Source: Rhizobium sp. P38BS-XIX
GTDB lineage: Bacteria; Pseudomonadota; Alphaproteobacteria; Rhizobiales; Rhizobiaceae
Assembly (NCBI RefSeq): GCF_012641435.1
Contig: NZ_JABAIJ010000008.1
Coordinates: 1 to 64,000 of the forward strand
Length of the DNA stretch: 64,000 nucleotides
Reading direction: 5' to 3'
The notes under the pieces: generated by a model
Told to the model about the DNA's origin: nothing
The model's input: only the letters and a program-made list of their open reading frames with translations
Databases searched by the model: none
In this document: positions 9,487-19,080 of the stretch, one piece after another
Numbering within the stretch: position 1 is the first letter of the stretch
Layout of the letters: each line of letters starts with the position of its first letter
Translations under genes and position numbers: made by a program

Positions 9487-10236
9487 ATGAGTGGTTATTT
9501 AAGCCGCCTGCAGGAGCAGGCCGATCATTTCCTGAGCGATGTAGCGATCCTCAGTGAGTATCCTGACAGGCTTGTTGTCCTGCAGGCGCATTATGCGGTT
9601 GAAGCTTACAACCGCTCTCTCTTTGACACCTATGATGTCGACTTTCCAATGCGGCTGATCAATGCCGTTCCGAAGCGGCTCAGCGAGTTTCTCGCTGGGC
9701 GTATGCTGGCTCAAGCTGCGTTGGAAAAGCTGCATCGTCCCAGAGCTTCCATCGCCATTGGAGAGCAGGGTGCACCCCTTTGGCCGCGCGGCATCTCCGG
9801 CTCGATCAGCCATTCACACGGGAAATGCGCCTGCCTTGTGATAGCAGGTTCGGACATGCTCGTGGGTCTCGATGTGGAAAAGATCGCAGGCGGGGCGGCT
9901 CTGGACGCCATATTGAAGGAGGCTCTTTCTCCGGAAGAGCGCGCTCGCGTTCTTCAGCAGACAATGCTTGATGCGGCCACTCTTGCGACGCTAATTTTCT
10001 CCGCCAAGGAAACCATATTCAAGACGCTCCACCCCGTCGTTCGTCAGTTTTTCGGCTTTGAGGCCGCACGCTTTAATGGCGTTTGCGACGAGAAGAATTT
10101 GTCTTTCTCGATCGTACAGCCGTTGCACCCATGCATCCCGGAGAACAAGGAAATACTGATCCAGTTCGAAATTGATGATGGATTTGTCAGAACGTGGGCG
10201 ATCCTTGATTCCCCAGTATCTGAGGCACGCGTTTAG
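9487..10236 (+). CDS. 4'-phosphopantetheinyl transferase (EntD/Sfp type)
   Basis: 249 residues from ATG 9487 (a TTG at 9481 is an in-frame alternative). Conserved motifs are S-I-S-H-S (CoA binding), V-G-L-D-V-E-K-I (Mg-binding D and E) and F-S-A-K-E-T-I-F-K (catalytic K-E). EntD-type enzymes attach the phosphopantetheine arm of CoA to the serine of NRPS carrier domains. The substrates here would be the ArCP and PCPs of the adjacent NRPSs (serines at residue 37 and 740 of the 824-residue protein, 1012 of the 1403-residue protein, 1922 of the 2387-residue protein). It converges with the last NRPS gene. Confidence 0.92.
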   Translation: MSGYLSRLQEQADHFLSDVAILSEYPDRLVVLQAHYAVEAYNRSLFDTYDVDFPMRLINAVPKRLSEFLAGRMLAQAALEKLHRPRASIAIGEQGAPLWPRGISGSISHSHGKCACLVIAGSDMLVGLDVEKIAGGAALDAILKEALSPEERARVLQQTMLDAATLATLIFSAKETIFKTLHPVVRQFFGFEAARFNGVCDEKNLSFSIVQPLHPCIPENKEILIQFEIDDGFVRTWAILDSPVSEARV

Positions 10237-10259
10237 ACGCTTGTTCGATCCTAACAACC

Positions 10260-10287
10260 CCACACCGCCAATGCATTGGCGGTGTGG
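10260..10287. terminator. Bidirectional terminator hairpin
   Basis: A perfect palindrome with 12-base arms (CCACACCGCCAA / TTGGCGGTGTGG) around TGCA, followed on the plus strand by CGCTTTT. It lies exactly between the convergent PPTase and NRPS genes. Confidence 0.8.
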
Positions 10288-10305
10288 CGCTTTTCATGCG
10301 CTCAA

Positions 10306-13300
10306 TCAGCTGCGAACAGATGCCTCCTGCCCGTCGTCGACAGCGGGAAAGAAGCCGGCCTTGATGAAGTGCCTGACGTAGCGATCGAGCACCGCATCCG
10401 TCACTGGCGGTGGCGCAATGCCCGAACCCGCCAGAGCGGCCTCGATCTTCTGCTGGCCGAGAGCCGATTCCACCTCGGGGCCATCATATTTGTCGAGGTG
10501 ACCTGCGAGGAGGAGAATGGCCGAGAGGGAATCGTCGCCCTGTTTTGCCCGTTCTTCCGCAGCGTTTGTCAGCCGCTCGCGCCAGGCATCGAACGGCATG
10601 ACATCCAACGGATATCCAGCTCTTTGCAGCGCTTCGACGATAGCGCTGATGCTTGTCTGCATCCGGTTGGAGAGATGGTAGGTCGCGCCCGGATCGCTTC
10701 GCTCTATCAGTGCCACAAGCGCCTGCGCCACATAGTCGACCGGCGCGAGAGTGAGGCGATCGGAGCGCAGTATCGGTGCCGCCCCAAGCAGGAGCATCGA
10801 CTGGATGAAGTGCCAGAAACCGACGCTTGTGCTGCAAATGCCGGTAAGACTATGGCCGCTGACACGCCCCGGGCGATGGATGATGACAGGCAGGCCTCGT
10901 GCCGCCGCCGCATGCATCAGCTCCTCGGCCACCCATTTGCTCTGGACATAACCGGTGTCTTCCACCGCGTCGATCGTCAGGCGGGTTTCCTCCATGATCA
11001 CGGGAGGATTGGGCCCACGGCTCGCCACCACTGATGCCGTCGAGACAAAATGGACCGGCGTCACGCGGCTTCCGCCGGCCGCAAGCCGCAGGATCTCTTT
11101 CGCTCCACCGACATTGATCGGGGCAAGGCGCGAATAGGGATCGAATTCATTCGTCGCCCCGCCATTGTGGATGATGACGTCGAGATCATTGGCAAGTGTG
11201 TCAAATCTCTCCGACGCTAGGCCCAGCCGTGGTTGCGAGAGCTCGCCGGCAAGCCCGATGATCCGATGCTGGAAGGCTTCATCCCACAGGCCGTATAGGG
11301 TCAGCGACTTGCGGACCCGCTCGACCGCAGCCGCATCGTCCTTCGCACGCACCAGGCAATAGACACGGGCTTTGCTGTTACGCAGAAGCTCCGCCAGAGC
11401 AAAGGAGCCGATGAAGCCGGCTGCTCCGGTCAGCAGCACCGCGTTGATCGTTGCCAGGGTCGGCTGCGGAGCGATCGCCACATCCTTGGAAACCGTGATG
11501 TCTGCAGGCAGAGCAACATCGGCGCGCATGAGGCTTATCTCGCGATCGGCATCGCTGGGAATCGCCTTTGTGTCCCTGGTGTCCTTGGCCGATCCGAGGG
11601 ACACGGCGAGGGCTGCCGGCGTCGGATGATCGTAGATCTGCCGGACATTGATGCTCGGACTGAGGGCCTCGCGAAGCAGGCCGACCAGGCGCACGGTGAG
11701 CAGCGAGTGACCGCCGGACTCGAAGAAATCGTCAAATCGGCCAATCGACTGACGTTCCAGAACCGAGGCGAAAAGATCGCAAATGACGCGTTCGGTCTCG
11801 TTGATCGGCTGTGCGGTTTGTATATCCGTCGTCGCCGGATCGGGCAAAGACGCGACATCGAGCTTGCCATTGATCGTCCTTGGAAGATCGTCGACGAACA
11901 CGATGACGGCCGGCACCATGTAGGACGGCAGTTGCAGGCGCAAAAGCTCGCGCAAGCCGTCCGCGTCAGCCGATTGACCGTCACCGACAACATAGGCAAC
12001 GAGACGCATGGAGCCATCCTGCGTGGCTCTTCCGACGACTGCCGCGCGCTTCACGCCTGCTTGCGCGACGAGAGCATTTTCGATTTCAGCGGGCTCGATG
12101 CGATAGCCGCGGATTTTCAGCTGATTGTCGGAGCGGCCGAGATAGTCGATGCCGCCGTCGGCACGCCAGCGCGCCAGGTCCCCGGTGCGGTAGATTCGTT
12201 CGCCCGGCTTTCCGAACGGATTCGCGACAAAACGTTCCGCTGTGGTCGCAGGTCGCCCGACATAGCCACGCGCCAATCCAACACCGCCGAGGTAAAGCTC
12301 GCCCGTGACACCGACCGGTGCTGGATGCAGGCCGGGGCCGAGGATATAGGCGTCCGTGTTCGCAATAGGCCTGCCAACCGTTGGCTCGGCATTCTCCGCA
12401 AGATCTGCTCCAAGAGCGTTGATCGTATATTCGGTCGGGCCATAGAGATTATAGCCGCCGACACCCGGCGCCTCACGCAGGCGCGTCCACAGATCCTGGC
12501 CGACGGCTTCGCCGCCGAGCGAGACGAAAACCACGCCGGTTCCTGCTCTTCCCTGCGGCCGGTCCCTTTCCAGAAGTCCGTGCTCGACCAGATAGCTGCC
12601 ATAGGTCGGGGTTACGTCGAAGGCGTCTACTTCCTCGCGATCGAAGAGTGGCAGCAACCGATCGGGATCGCGACGCAGTTCGTCATCGATCACATAGACC
12701 TCATGGCCGGCCAGCAACCAGAGGAGCTGTTCCCAGGAAGCGTCGAAGGCGAACGAGGTCGTGTGCGCGATTTTCAGCCGGCGTCCTCCCTGGGATGCCA
12801 GAACCGGCGCAAAAATCGCCTTCTTGTGATTGACGAACATGTTGGTCAGTCCGAGATAGGGCACGGCAACGCCCTTGGGCTCACCCGTCGAACCAGAGGT
12901 GAAGATGATATAGGCGAGATGCTTCAAGCCCGCCGGCCGTTCGGTCCGCGGAAGGGTTTTCGGCAAGCTTTCGAGCTCGGCCTGCGTTGCGGGTGCGTCA
13001 AGAAGCACCACGCGTGCATCCGTCCGGTATTCCGGCGGGAGAAGCCCGGTCAGTGCGCCGACGCTGAGGATGACAGTCGGTTGCGACTGATCGAGCATCG
13101 AGCGGATTCTGTTGACGGGCGTTTCCAGATCGATCGGAACATAGGCGGCATGCGCTGCGAACACCCCGAATAGTGCCACGATCATCAGTTCCGAACGGGG
13201 GAGGAGCAACGCGACACGATGTTCCGGCGTGGCCCCTCGAGAGTGAAGGAGGTGAGCCAGCCGATGCGCCGCGGTTGCCAATTGTTCGAACGTGAGCTTG

Positions 13301-16300
13301 GTGTCGCCCGCCGTGACGGCATTGTCATCCGGCGTGGCCAGGGCCTGTTCGAGGAGGAGGTCGGCAACGGAGAGCGAGCCGATGTCCATCTCTTCGCCTG
13401 AAATAGACTTTGGCAACAAGGTGCTGGTCTCGGGCAGCGCGTTCATGGCCAGCAGAGGCAGATCAGCGTCACCGCTGAAGCGCTCAAGGATATGCGCGTA
13501 GGCCTGAATGAGAGCTTCTGCCTGATCTGCTGCGATGACGTCGCTGCGGAACATCAGACGCAGATCGATGGCGTTTCCCTTCGGCGTCACGGACATGCTG
13601 AGGGGATAATGTGTCGCATCGCGTACGCCGGCGTTTCCGATACGGATTCCGTCCTGGTCCGCGAAGTCGAACACGGGCAGGTTCTGGACCGAAAACAGCG
13701 TATCGAAGAGCGGACTATGCCCGGCAATCTGCTGCAGCCGCGTAAGATTGACATGGGAATGCCGCAGAGAAACGCCCTTTTGCGCGTGCAGGGCGCCGAG
13801 CGCTGCCTTTATCGATTGCCGTCCATATGCCTGAACGCGCACCGGGACCGTGTTGAACAAGAGGCCGATGATTTCGTTCACCTGCTCGATTTCCGCCGGT
13901 CTGCCGGAGACGACGTTTCCGAACACCACGTTCGAATTTCCGCTCAGCCGCATGAGGAGCGTGCCCCATGCAAGCTCGAGGACGGTGCTCAATGTCGTCG
14001 ATGCCGAACGTGCGAGCTGCGACAGCGCCGCGGTGGTGTCGGCGCCGATGGAAAGTGCATGCTCGTCACTGTGCTCGGCGCTTGCCTCCAGGCCACGCGC
14101 GCTGGGATACAGAATTGTCGCCTCGCTGCCGGCGAGCACGTCGCGCCATACCGTTTCGGCATCGGCGACATTCTGCTGCGTAAACCACCGCAGATAGCGA
14201 CTGAAGGGCGGCGGAGGGGCCGTGCCCGCCGGGTCGCGGTAGAGCTGGATGATCAGGCGATAGAACAGGCGGATCGACCAACCGTCAAGCAGGATGTGGT
14301 GCGCGGTCAGCAAGAGCCGATGGCACATGCCGGCTGCGTCGTCGGGCATGCGCATGAGCGCAAAGCGGATCAATGGCGGATGGGCGGCATCGAAGCGCGC
14401 GGCATATTCTTCATCCGCGATCAGGCGAGCCGCGCTCTCGTCGGCTACGCGTTCCGAGCGCCAGGGAACTTCGACATCGGCGGGCACGACCTGCACCATC
14501 CGCCCACCGATCTCGGCAAAACCGGCGGTGACGGTAGGTGTTAGTTCGATCGCCCTTTTGACGGCAAGATGAAGCCGTTCGGCATCAAGCTCGCCAAACA
14601 GATCGAGTGACGTCTGCGATATGTAGACCTCGTTCGACCCCTCCACCGCGCCAACGGTATGAAAGCGCAAGCCTTCCTGAAGCGGCGAGAGTGGCAGCAC
14701 TTCGCGGACTGTGCCGAACGATTCCTCAAGACGCCGTTGATCCCAGCGCGACACCTCGACAATCGTATCGGCTACCGGCTGTTTCCCGGCGGAAGCAGGC
14801 GCTACCGCTGACAGGAATTCTGCAAAGACGCTCTGCCAGGCCTCGATGAGCTTTTCGGTCTCAGACGCGCTGCGGCGCGCATCAATGTCAAGCAGAGCCC
14901 GGCCGCGTCGCAGGTCTAGGCGCACGGCCCATTGTTCGTTCACATCATTTGGTCCGCGCTCGCGCGAGACAGGCTCATCCCCATCGTCGGTGGTGACAAT
15001 GGAGAGGGTCAGATCAGGCCGCGGCACGTCGTCGAGAGCGCCGGCGACATCCGGGCTGACGTCGCGCGCCAAAAGGTAGGTCACGGCGAAATCACCGTTT
15101 ATCTCCTCATCGCGATGGAGGCCAAGAACCTGGCGTGCGGCTTGCAGGAAGCTGTCGGTCAGCTGCGGCGTAAATTGCGCCTCCTGCGATCCCTGCGGCG
15201 GGGCGACGAGAATGGGGAAGCTGCGTCTGCACCAGCCGACGGCGCCTGCCAGCGTGCCTTTTGCATAGCGATCGCGGTCTGGCTCATCGATTTCGAGCAG
15301 GAGCGGCGCGGCCGAATGGCGTTTCGCCCAAAGCAGCGCGGCCACAGCCGCCGTTCTGAGTGCCATCTGATCAACAAGTTGCTGCCCAAGATCAGGAAGC
15401 GCCAGCTCCCGTGCGCTTGCCGCGAACGCGTTCTGCGAAATGTCGTCGTCGGCAGTTCGCTCCGCTGCCTGATCCAGCATATCCAGCCAGGCTTCGGTGT
15501 GCGCAACCATGTCTTCCCGCACCCCGAATTCGGCGGTGCGGGTCAACCAATCGGCATAAGACCCGGCTGCCTGCGGCGCGATTGGGCCAGTCTCGAAGCG
15601 CAGGTGCGAGAGCTCCGCAAGCAGCAAGCTCCACGATTCGTCGTCAATCCAGCGCCCAGGCGCCTGCAGCGTCAAAACCTGTGGCGATGTAGAGGTCTGA
15701 TCGCCTGAGGGCGCTACCAACCAGGCGGCAAAGCGCTCGGAATCTGCAGCAGCCTCCGTTGATCCCAGGAGAATGGGGGAGGCCCAGAGATCGGCCGCGT
15801 CAGCAAAATTCCATTGTCCGCCATTGCGGTCGCGACGCAGACGCAGAGCATCGTGGCGCTCCAGCATCCGGACCAATGCGGCAACGATATCAGCCTCATG
15901 CACACCATCGGCAAGACGGATGGCACGCCTCGTGGTCGGCTGAATGCCACGGCGCTCTGCCAATATCGCAGCCAGCGACGCGGCTTCGGGGGCAAGGCGC
16001 CTATGACCGAACTCGGCCAGCTGTGACAATCGCAATTGAGGATGATGCGCGACCTGGCCGAGAATGCCGATCACCAATTCAAGCAGATGTCGTGCCGTGG
16101 ATTCGTCAAAGAGATCGCATGCATAGAGCAGCGAAACCCCGATCCGCCCGCCTGCGCCTTCGTCGTGAACGACGAAAGTCAGATCGAACTTCGCCTGTGT
16201 CTGCCGGGGTTCCTCAAGCAGCATGGTCACATCGCCGAACTGCAGCTCGGGCCATGGCCTCGTGGCGGTGACCATGACGCTGAAGAGTGGATTTCGCGCG

Positions 16301-17469
16301 GCGACACGTGGCGGGTTGATATGCTCGACGACACTCTCAAACGGTGCATCGCGGTTGTCGAGAGCTTTGAGACCCGTATCCTGGACACGCCGGAACAGCG
16401 CGGCAAAATCAGGGTCTTCCGTGGTGTCGACGCGCACAACAACGGTGTTGCTGAAGAAGCCGACGAGCTGGTCGAGCGTGGAATCATGGCGTAGATCGAC
16501 GGCCGTGCCCAGCGGTATGTCATGGCCGGCGCCAACACGCCCGAGCGCCATGGCGACGGCGGACTGAAGTGCGACAAGTGGCGTGCCGCCATGTGTTTTC
16601 GCCATTTGCCGCAGGGCCGCAGACAAGCCTTCGCCGAGCCAATGTCTGATCTGACTGCCGGAAAAGGTCGGTGAAGCCGGGCGCGGGCGGTCGAAGGGAA
16701 GAGCGATTTCCACTGGAAGATCGGCCAGCTGGCCTTCCCAGAACGCCAGTTGCTTGGCGTGCAGGCTGCCGGGAGTTTTGGCATCACCGAGATGTCGTTG
16801 TTCCCATACGGCATAGTCCGAGTAGCGGATATTGGATGCCGGCGGCAGCGCGTCGGAATTTGCGCCATGCCCGTAGGCCTGCTCCAAATCGGCAAGAACG
16901 ATGCCGAAGGATCCGCCGTCGCCCGCAATATGCGGCAGCACGAGGATGACGGCGACGACGATCGTACCGTTTCGAACCACCAATGCGCGCAAGGGCGTAT
17001 CGGTTTCAAGGTCGAAGGGTTCATCGCGCGCCTGGCATCCAAGCTCGTCCAGCTTCTCCTCCAGCGTTTTCGAGCGATCGTTCAATGCCAGTGTCAGATC
17101 GATCTCGGTGACATGGGGTGCGAGATATGGTTCGATAATCTGTTCCGGGACCCCGGCCACGCCGGCCCGATACCGCGTCCGCAAGATCTCGTGTCTGTGC
17201 ACGACCTGCTCAAGTGCGTGCTTCAAGGCAGCGACGGAAAAGGTGGAGGCATTACCCGGCCGAAGGATGATGCAGAAGTTGTATGCAGCGGATCCTTCGG
17301 AAAGTTGCGAATGGTACCACATGCGACGCTGTGCCGATGAAAGGACGGAAGGTCCTTCACGCTCTTCGCGTCGCGGACGATCGGTCGCGACGGATTGCTC
17401 CGAATGGAGCAGGCCGGCACCCGCGAGCCGCTTCAGCAGGAGCTGTTGCTTACGATCCGAAAACGTCAT
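10306..17469 (-). CDS. NRPS: C - degenerate E - C - A - PCP - thioester reductase
   Basis: 2387 residues. C1 is ~40-480, with P-H-I-A-G-D-G at 179-185 (second, catalytic His kept). An epimerase-like domain at ~490-915 ends in V-G-W-C-R-R-S-F-P, but its HHxxxDGxSW site reads P-G-R-W-I-D-D-E-S-W (607-613 covers W to W), so the histidines are gone. C2 is ~925-1370, with an intact H-H-I-L-L-D-G at 1057. The A domain is ~1390-1870, with pocket residues D-A-E-D-V-L-L-I-N-K read by alignment to GrsA. The L-I-N-K ending recalls N5-hydroxyornithine codes. The PCP serine is 1922 and the reductase domain starts at ~2005 (T-G-A-A-G-F-I-G at 2014). It is the last gene of the assembly line, so the product would leave as an aldehyde or alcohol. 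There is no A-PCP between C1 and C2. Confidence 0.9.
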   Translation of the reverse strand: MTFSDRKQQLLLKRLAGAGLLHSEQSVATDRPRREEREGPSVLSSAQRRMWYHSQLSEGSAAYNFCIILRPGNASTFSVAALKHALEQVVHRHEILRTRYRAGVAGVPEQIIEPYLAPHVTEIDLTLALNDRSKTLEEKLDELGCQARDEPFDLETDTPLRALVVRNGTIVVAVILVLPHIAGDGGSFGIVLADLEQAYGHGANSDALPPASNIRYSDYAVWEQRHLGDAKTPGSLHAKQLAFWEGQLADLPVEIALPFDRPRPASPTFSGSQIRHWLGEGLSAALRQMAKTHGGTPLVALQSAVAMALGRVGAGHDIPLGTAVDLRHDSTLDQLVGFFSNTVVVRVDTTEDPDFAALFRRVQDTGLKALDNRDAPFESVVEHINPPRVAARNPLFSVMVTATRPWPELQFGDVTMLLEEPRQTQAKFDLTFVVHDEGAGGRIGVSLLYACDLFDESTARHLLELVIGILGQVAHHPQLRLSQLAEFGHRRLAPEAASLAAILAERRGIQPTTRRAIRLADGVHEADIVAALVRMLERHDALRLRRDRNGGQWNFADAADLWASPILLGSTEAAADSERFAAWLVAPSGDQTSTSPQVLTLQAPGRWIDDESWSLLLAELSHLRFETGPIAPQAAGSYADWLTRTAEFGVREDMVAHTEAWLDMLDQAAERTADDDISQNAFAASARELALPDLGQQLVDQMALRTAAVAALLWAKRHSAAPLLLEIDEPDRDRYAKGTLAGAVGWCRRSFPILVAPPQGSQEAQFTPQLTDSFLQAARQVLGLHRDEEINGDFAVTYLLARDVSPDVAGALDDVPRPDLTLSIVTTDDGDEPVSRERGPNDVNEQWAVRLDLRRGRALLDIDARRSASETEKLIEAWQSVFAEFLSAVAPASAGKQPVADTIVEVSRWDQRRLEESFGTVREVLPLSPLQEGLRFHTVGAVEGSNEVYISQTSLDLFGELDAERLHLAVKRAIELTPTVTAGFAEIGGRMVQVVPADVEVPWRSERVADESAARLIADEEYAARFDAAHPPLIRFALMRMPDDAAGMCHRLLLTAHHILLDGWSIRLFYRLIIQLYRDPAGTAPPPPFSRYLRWFTQQNVADAETVWRDVLAGSEATILYPSARGLEASAEHSDEHALSIGADTTAALSQLARSASTTLSTVLELAWGTLLMRLSGNSNVVFGNVVSGRPAEIEQVNEIIGLLFNTVPVRVQAYGRQSIKAALGALHAQKGVSLRHSHVNLTRLQQIAGHSPLFDTLFSVQNLPVFDFADQDGIRIGNAGVRDATHYPLSMSVTPKGNAIDLRLMFRSDVIAADQAEALIQAYAHILERFSGDADLPLLAMNALPETSTLLPKSISGEEMDIGSLSVADLLLEQALATPDDNAVTAGDTKLTFEQLATAAHRLAHLLHSRGATPEHRVALLLPRSELMIVALFGVFAAHAAYVPIDLETPVNRIRSMLDQSQPTVILSVGALTGLLPPEYRTDARVVLLDAPATQAELESLPKTLPRTERPAGLKHLAYIIFTSGSTGEPKGVAVPYLGLTNMFVNHKKAIFAPVLASQGGRRLKIAHTTSFAFDASWEQLLWLLAGHEVYVIDDELRRDPDRLLPLFDREEVDAFDVTPTYGSYLVEHGLLERDRPQGRAGTGVVFVSLGGEAVGQDLWTRLREAPGVGGYNLYGPTEYTINALGADLAENAEPTVGRPIANTDAYILGPGLHPAPVGVTGELYLGGVGLARGYVGRPATTAERFVANPFGKPGERIYRTGDLARWRADGGIDYLGRSDNQLKIRGYRIEPAEIENALVAQAGVKRAAVVGRATQDGSMRLVAYVVGDGQSADADGLRELLRLQLPSYMVPAVIVFVDDLPRTINGKLDVASLPDPATTDIQTAQPINETERVICDLFASVLERQSIGRFDDFFESGGHSLLTVRLVGLLREALSPSINVRQIYDHPTPAALAVSLGSAKDTRDTKAIPSDADREISLMRADVALPADITVSKDVAIAPQPTLATINAVLLTGAAGFIGSFALAELLRNSKARVYCLVRAKDDAAAVERVRKSLTLYGLWDEAFQHRIIGLAGELSQPRLGLASERFDTLANDLDVIIHNGGATNEFDPYSRLAPINVGGAKEILRLAAGGSRVTPVHFVSTASVVASRGPNPPVIMEETRLTIDAVEDTGYVQSKWVAEELMHAAAARGLPVIIHRPGRVSGHSLTGICSTSVGFWHFIQSMLLLGAAPILRSDRLTLAPVDYVAQALVALIERSDPGATYHLSNRMQTSISAIVEALQRAGYPLDVMPFDAWRERLTNAAEERAKQGDDSLSAILLLAGHLDKYDGPEVESALGQQKIEAALAGSGIAPPPVTDAVLDRYVRHFIKAGFFPAVDDGQEASVRS

Positions 17470-17598
17470 CTATGTTCTCCTGTCTGATGGCGGCGAGCAC
17501 TGTCGAAAGGCGCTCGAAACACGGGTATGTAATCATTCTTGCAGCCGCATTTGGCTTGGTTCATCTCTGCGGCCGGATTGATGCCAGGCGTTGCGGCG

Positions 17599-19080
17599 TC
17601 ATGCCGGTTCGTCTTCGGCGGCAGGGCTGACAACGGGGCTGAGCACAACGTTGTCCGAGGATGTCGCGCGCCGCGTGCCGTCGCCTGCGGCGAGGCAATA
17701 GATCTCCGCTCCCCTGGCTCTTTCTCGCGCAAGCGCCATGGCATGACGCTCCGTCCAGAGTTCCCCGGGCCGCGCCAGCGGCACGCCGGGAGGATAGGGG
17801 ATGATATATTCCCGGCTGTGTGAGCCGATCGCAGGCTCGAAGTCCTGCAGACCGTTTGGCCGTGCGGCGTTGTTCTGTGGACCGAGACCGGATCCCAGCA
17901 ACGATAGACCTTTCATCAAGGCCTTAAGATCATGATCGGTCACGCCGAAATGCAGGCGTACGACAAGTTGGTCGCCGGCGATCGTGACAAGCACATGGTG
18001 TTCGCGCAAAAGCCAATCCCTGATGTCGCGTGAGCGCGAGCCGACATGCAGGCGCAAGACCAGGGGATCGACATCGTAATATGCGTCGCCCGTCGATGAG
18101 ACGACCATTTCTGCGGTCAGCGGCTCGTTGCGCAACATGGATTCGAGTTTCGTCTTGAGCGTAACGGTGCGTGAGAATTCCGTAGCCCCGAACTGCTCTG
18201 CATGGGCGCGTGCGAGATCGAGCGAAGTCAGGATCGGCCATGACGGCGACGTGGTGTGAATGCGATAGCGCGCGAGGCGCACTCTTTCGATATCCGAGGC
18301 GGAGCCCAGCACGTGCAGGTATGAACCCTGCCGAAGCGCCGCCATGGTCTTGTGCGCCGAGTGCGTCACCAGAACGGGCGCGCGCAACGGCAAGCCGGAG
18401 GCGACAGCAAGCGCCGTCTTGTCGGCGAGCGTGGGTATGAAGGCATGCATCGCCGACCAAGCCTCGTCAACGACAACGGCCGTTGTCGGGGACGACGCTA
18501 CGAGCAGCGGCAAAGCGCGATCAAGGCGCAGCTTCCGGCCATCATATCCGGTTGCCGAAAGCACCAGAATGTCGAAGGGACGACCTTCGGCTGCGCGCCG
18601 AGCAAGCAATCTTGCGGTTGCTTCGACGTCAACATAGGGATTTTCCACCGACCCGGCACGGGGTGTCGGCACAACCGTCATGGCTTCGGCTGCAAACAGC
18701 AGCGATTGATGAGCCGTGCAGTCAATCAGGACTTCGGCACCGGGAAACCGGAGCGATTCCAGGGCGATTTGATTGCTTGTCGTCGTGCCGCTCGTCCCGA
18801 AGAACGTTGCATCGGCGCCAAAGGCAGCGGCGGTCTTGCGCTGGGCATCGGCAAGAGGTCCATGCGGCGTGAAAAACGAATCCACCGCATTGCCAGACCA
18901 GCTCGCGTCGATCCGCGAGAGGTCGGCACCGAGAAGCGCGCGATAGTGCTGCGCAAATTCCGACGATGCAGCGTCGAGGACGGCCGGCCATGGGACCGCA
19001 TGGAAATTGTGGCAGCGTCCGTTTCGGGTGAACTGCGCAAGGTGCATTGCAAGCGGTGCATCGAAATTCCGGTTATGCAT
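17599..19080 (-). CDS. PLP-dependent Orn/Lys/Arg decarboxylase family protein
   Basis: 493 residues. Fold-type I PLP enzyme of the group III basic amino-acid decarboxylases: G-T-S-G-T-T-T-S-N-Q near the N terminus, V-V-D-E-A-W for the PLP-ring/Asp region, and S-A-H-K-T with the Schiff-base lysine at 244. Start ATG 19080 overlaps the stop of the upstream NRPS (ATGCATAA), which implies translational coupling; the longer upstream frame lies inside the NRPS. It would supply a diamine (putrescine, cadaverine) or agmatine. Acinetobactin and pseudomonine clusters also carry a PLP decarboxylase, but there it makes histamine. That the diamine is built into the siderophore is inference, and the exact substrate cannot be told from sequence. 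Confidence 0.85.
   Translation of the reverse strand: MHNRNFDAPLAMHLAQFTRNGRCHNFHAVPWPAVLDAASSEFAQHYRALLGADLSRIDASWSGNAVDSFFTPHGPLADAQRKTAAAFGADATFFGTSGTTTSNQIALESLRFPGAEVLIDCTAHQSLLFAAEAMTVVPTPRAGSVENPYVDVEATARLLARRAAEGRPFDILVLSATGYDGRKLRLDRALPLLVASSPTTAVVVDEAWSAMHAFIPTLADKTALAVASGLPLRAPVLVTHSAHKTMAALRQGSYLHVLGSASDIERVRLARYRIHTTSPSWPILTSLDLARAHAEQFGATEFSRTVTLKTKLESMLRNEPLTAEMVVSSTGDAYYDVDPLVLRLHVGSRSRDIRDWLLREHHVLVTIAGDQLVVRLHFGVTDHDLKALMKGLSLLGSGLGPQNNAARPNGLQDFEPAIGSHSREYIIPYPPGVPLARPGELWTERHAMALARERARGAEIYCLAAGDGTRRATSSDNVVLSPVVSPAAEDEPA

Noticed and set aside
11626..13173. 515-codon plus-strand open frame inside the large NRPS
   Set aside because: Lies wholly antisense to well-conserved A and PCP domains; no recognisable protein.
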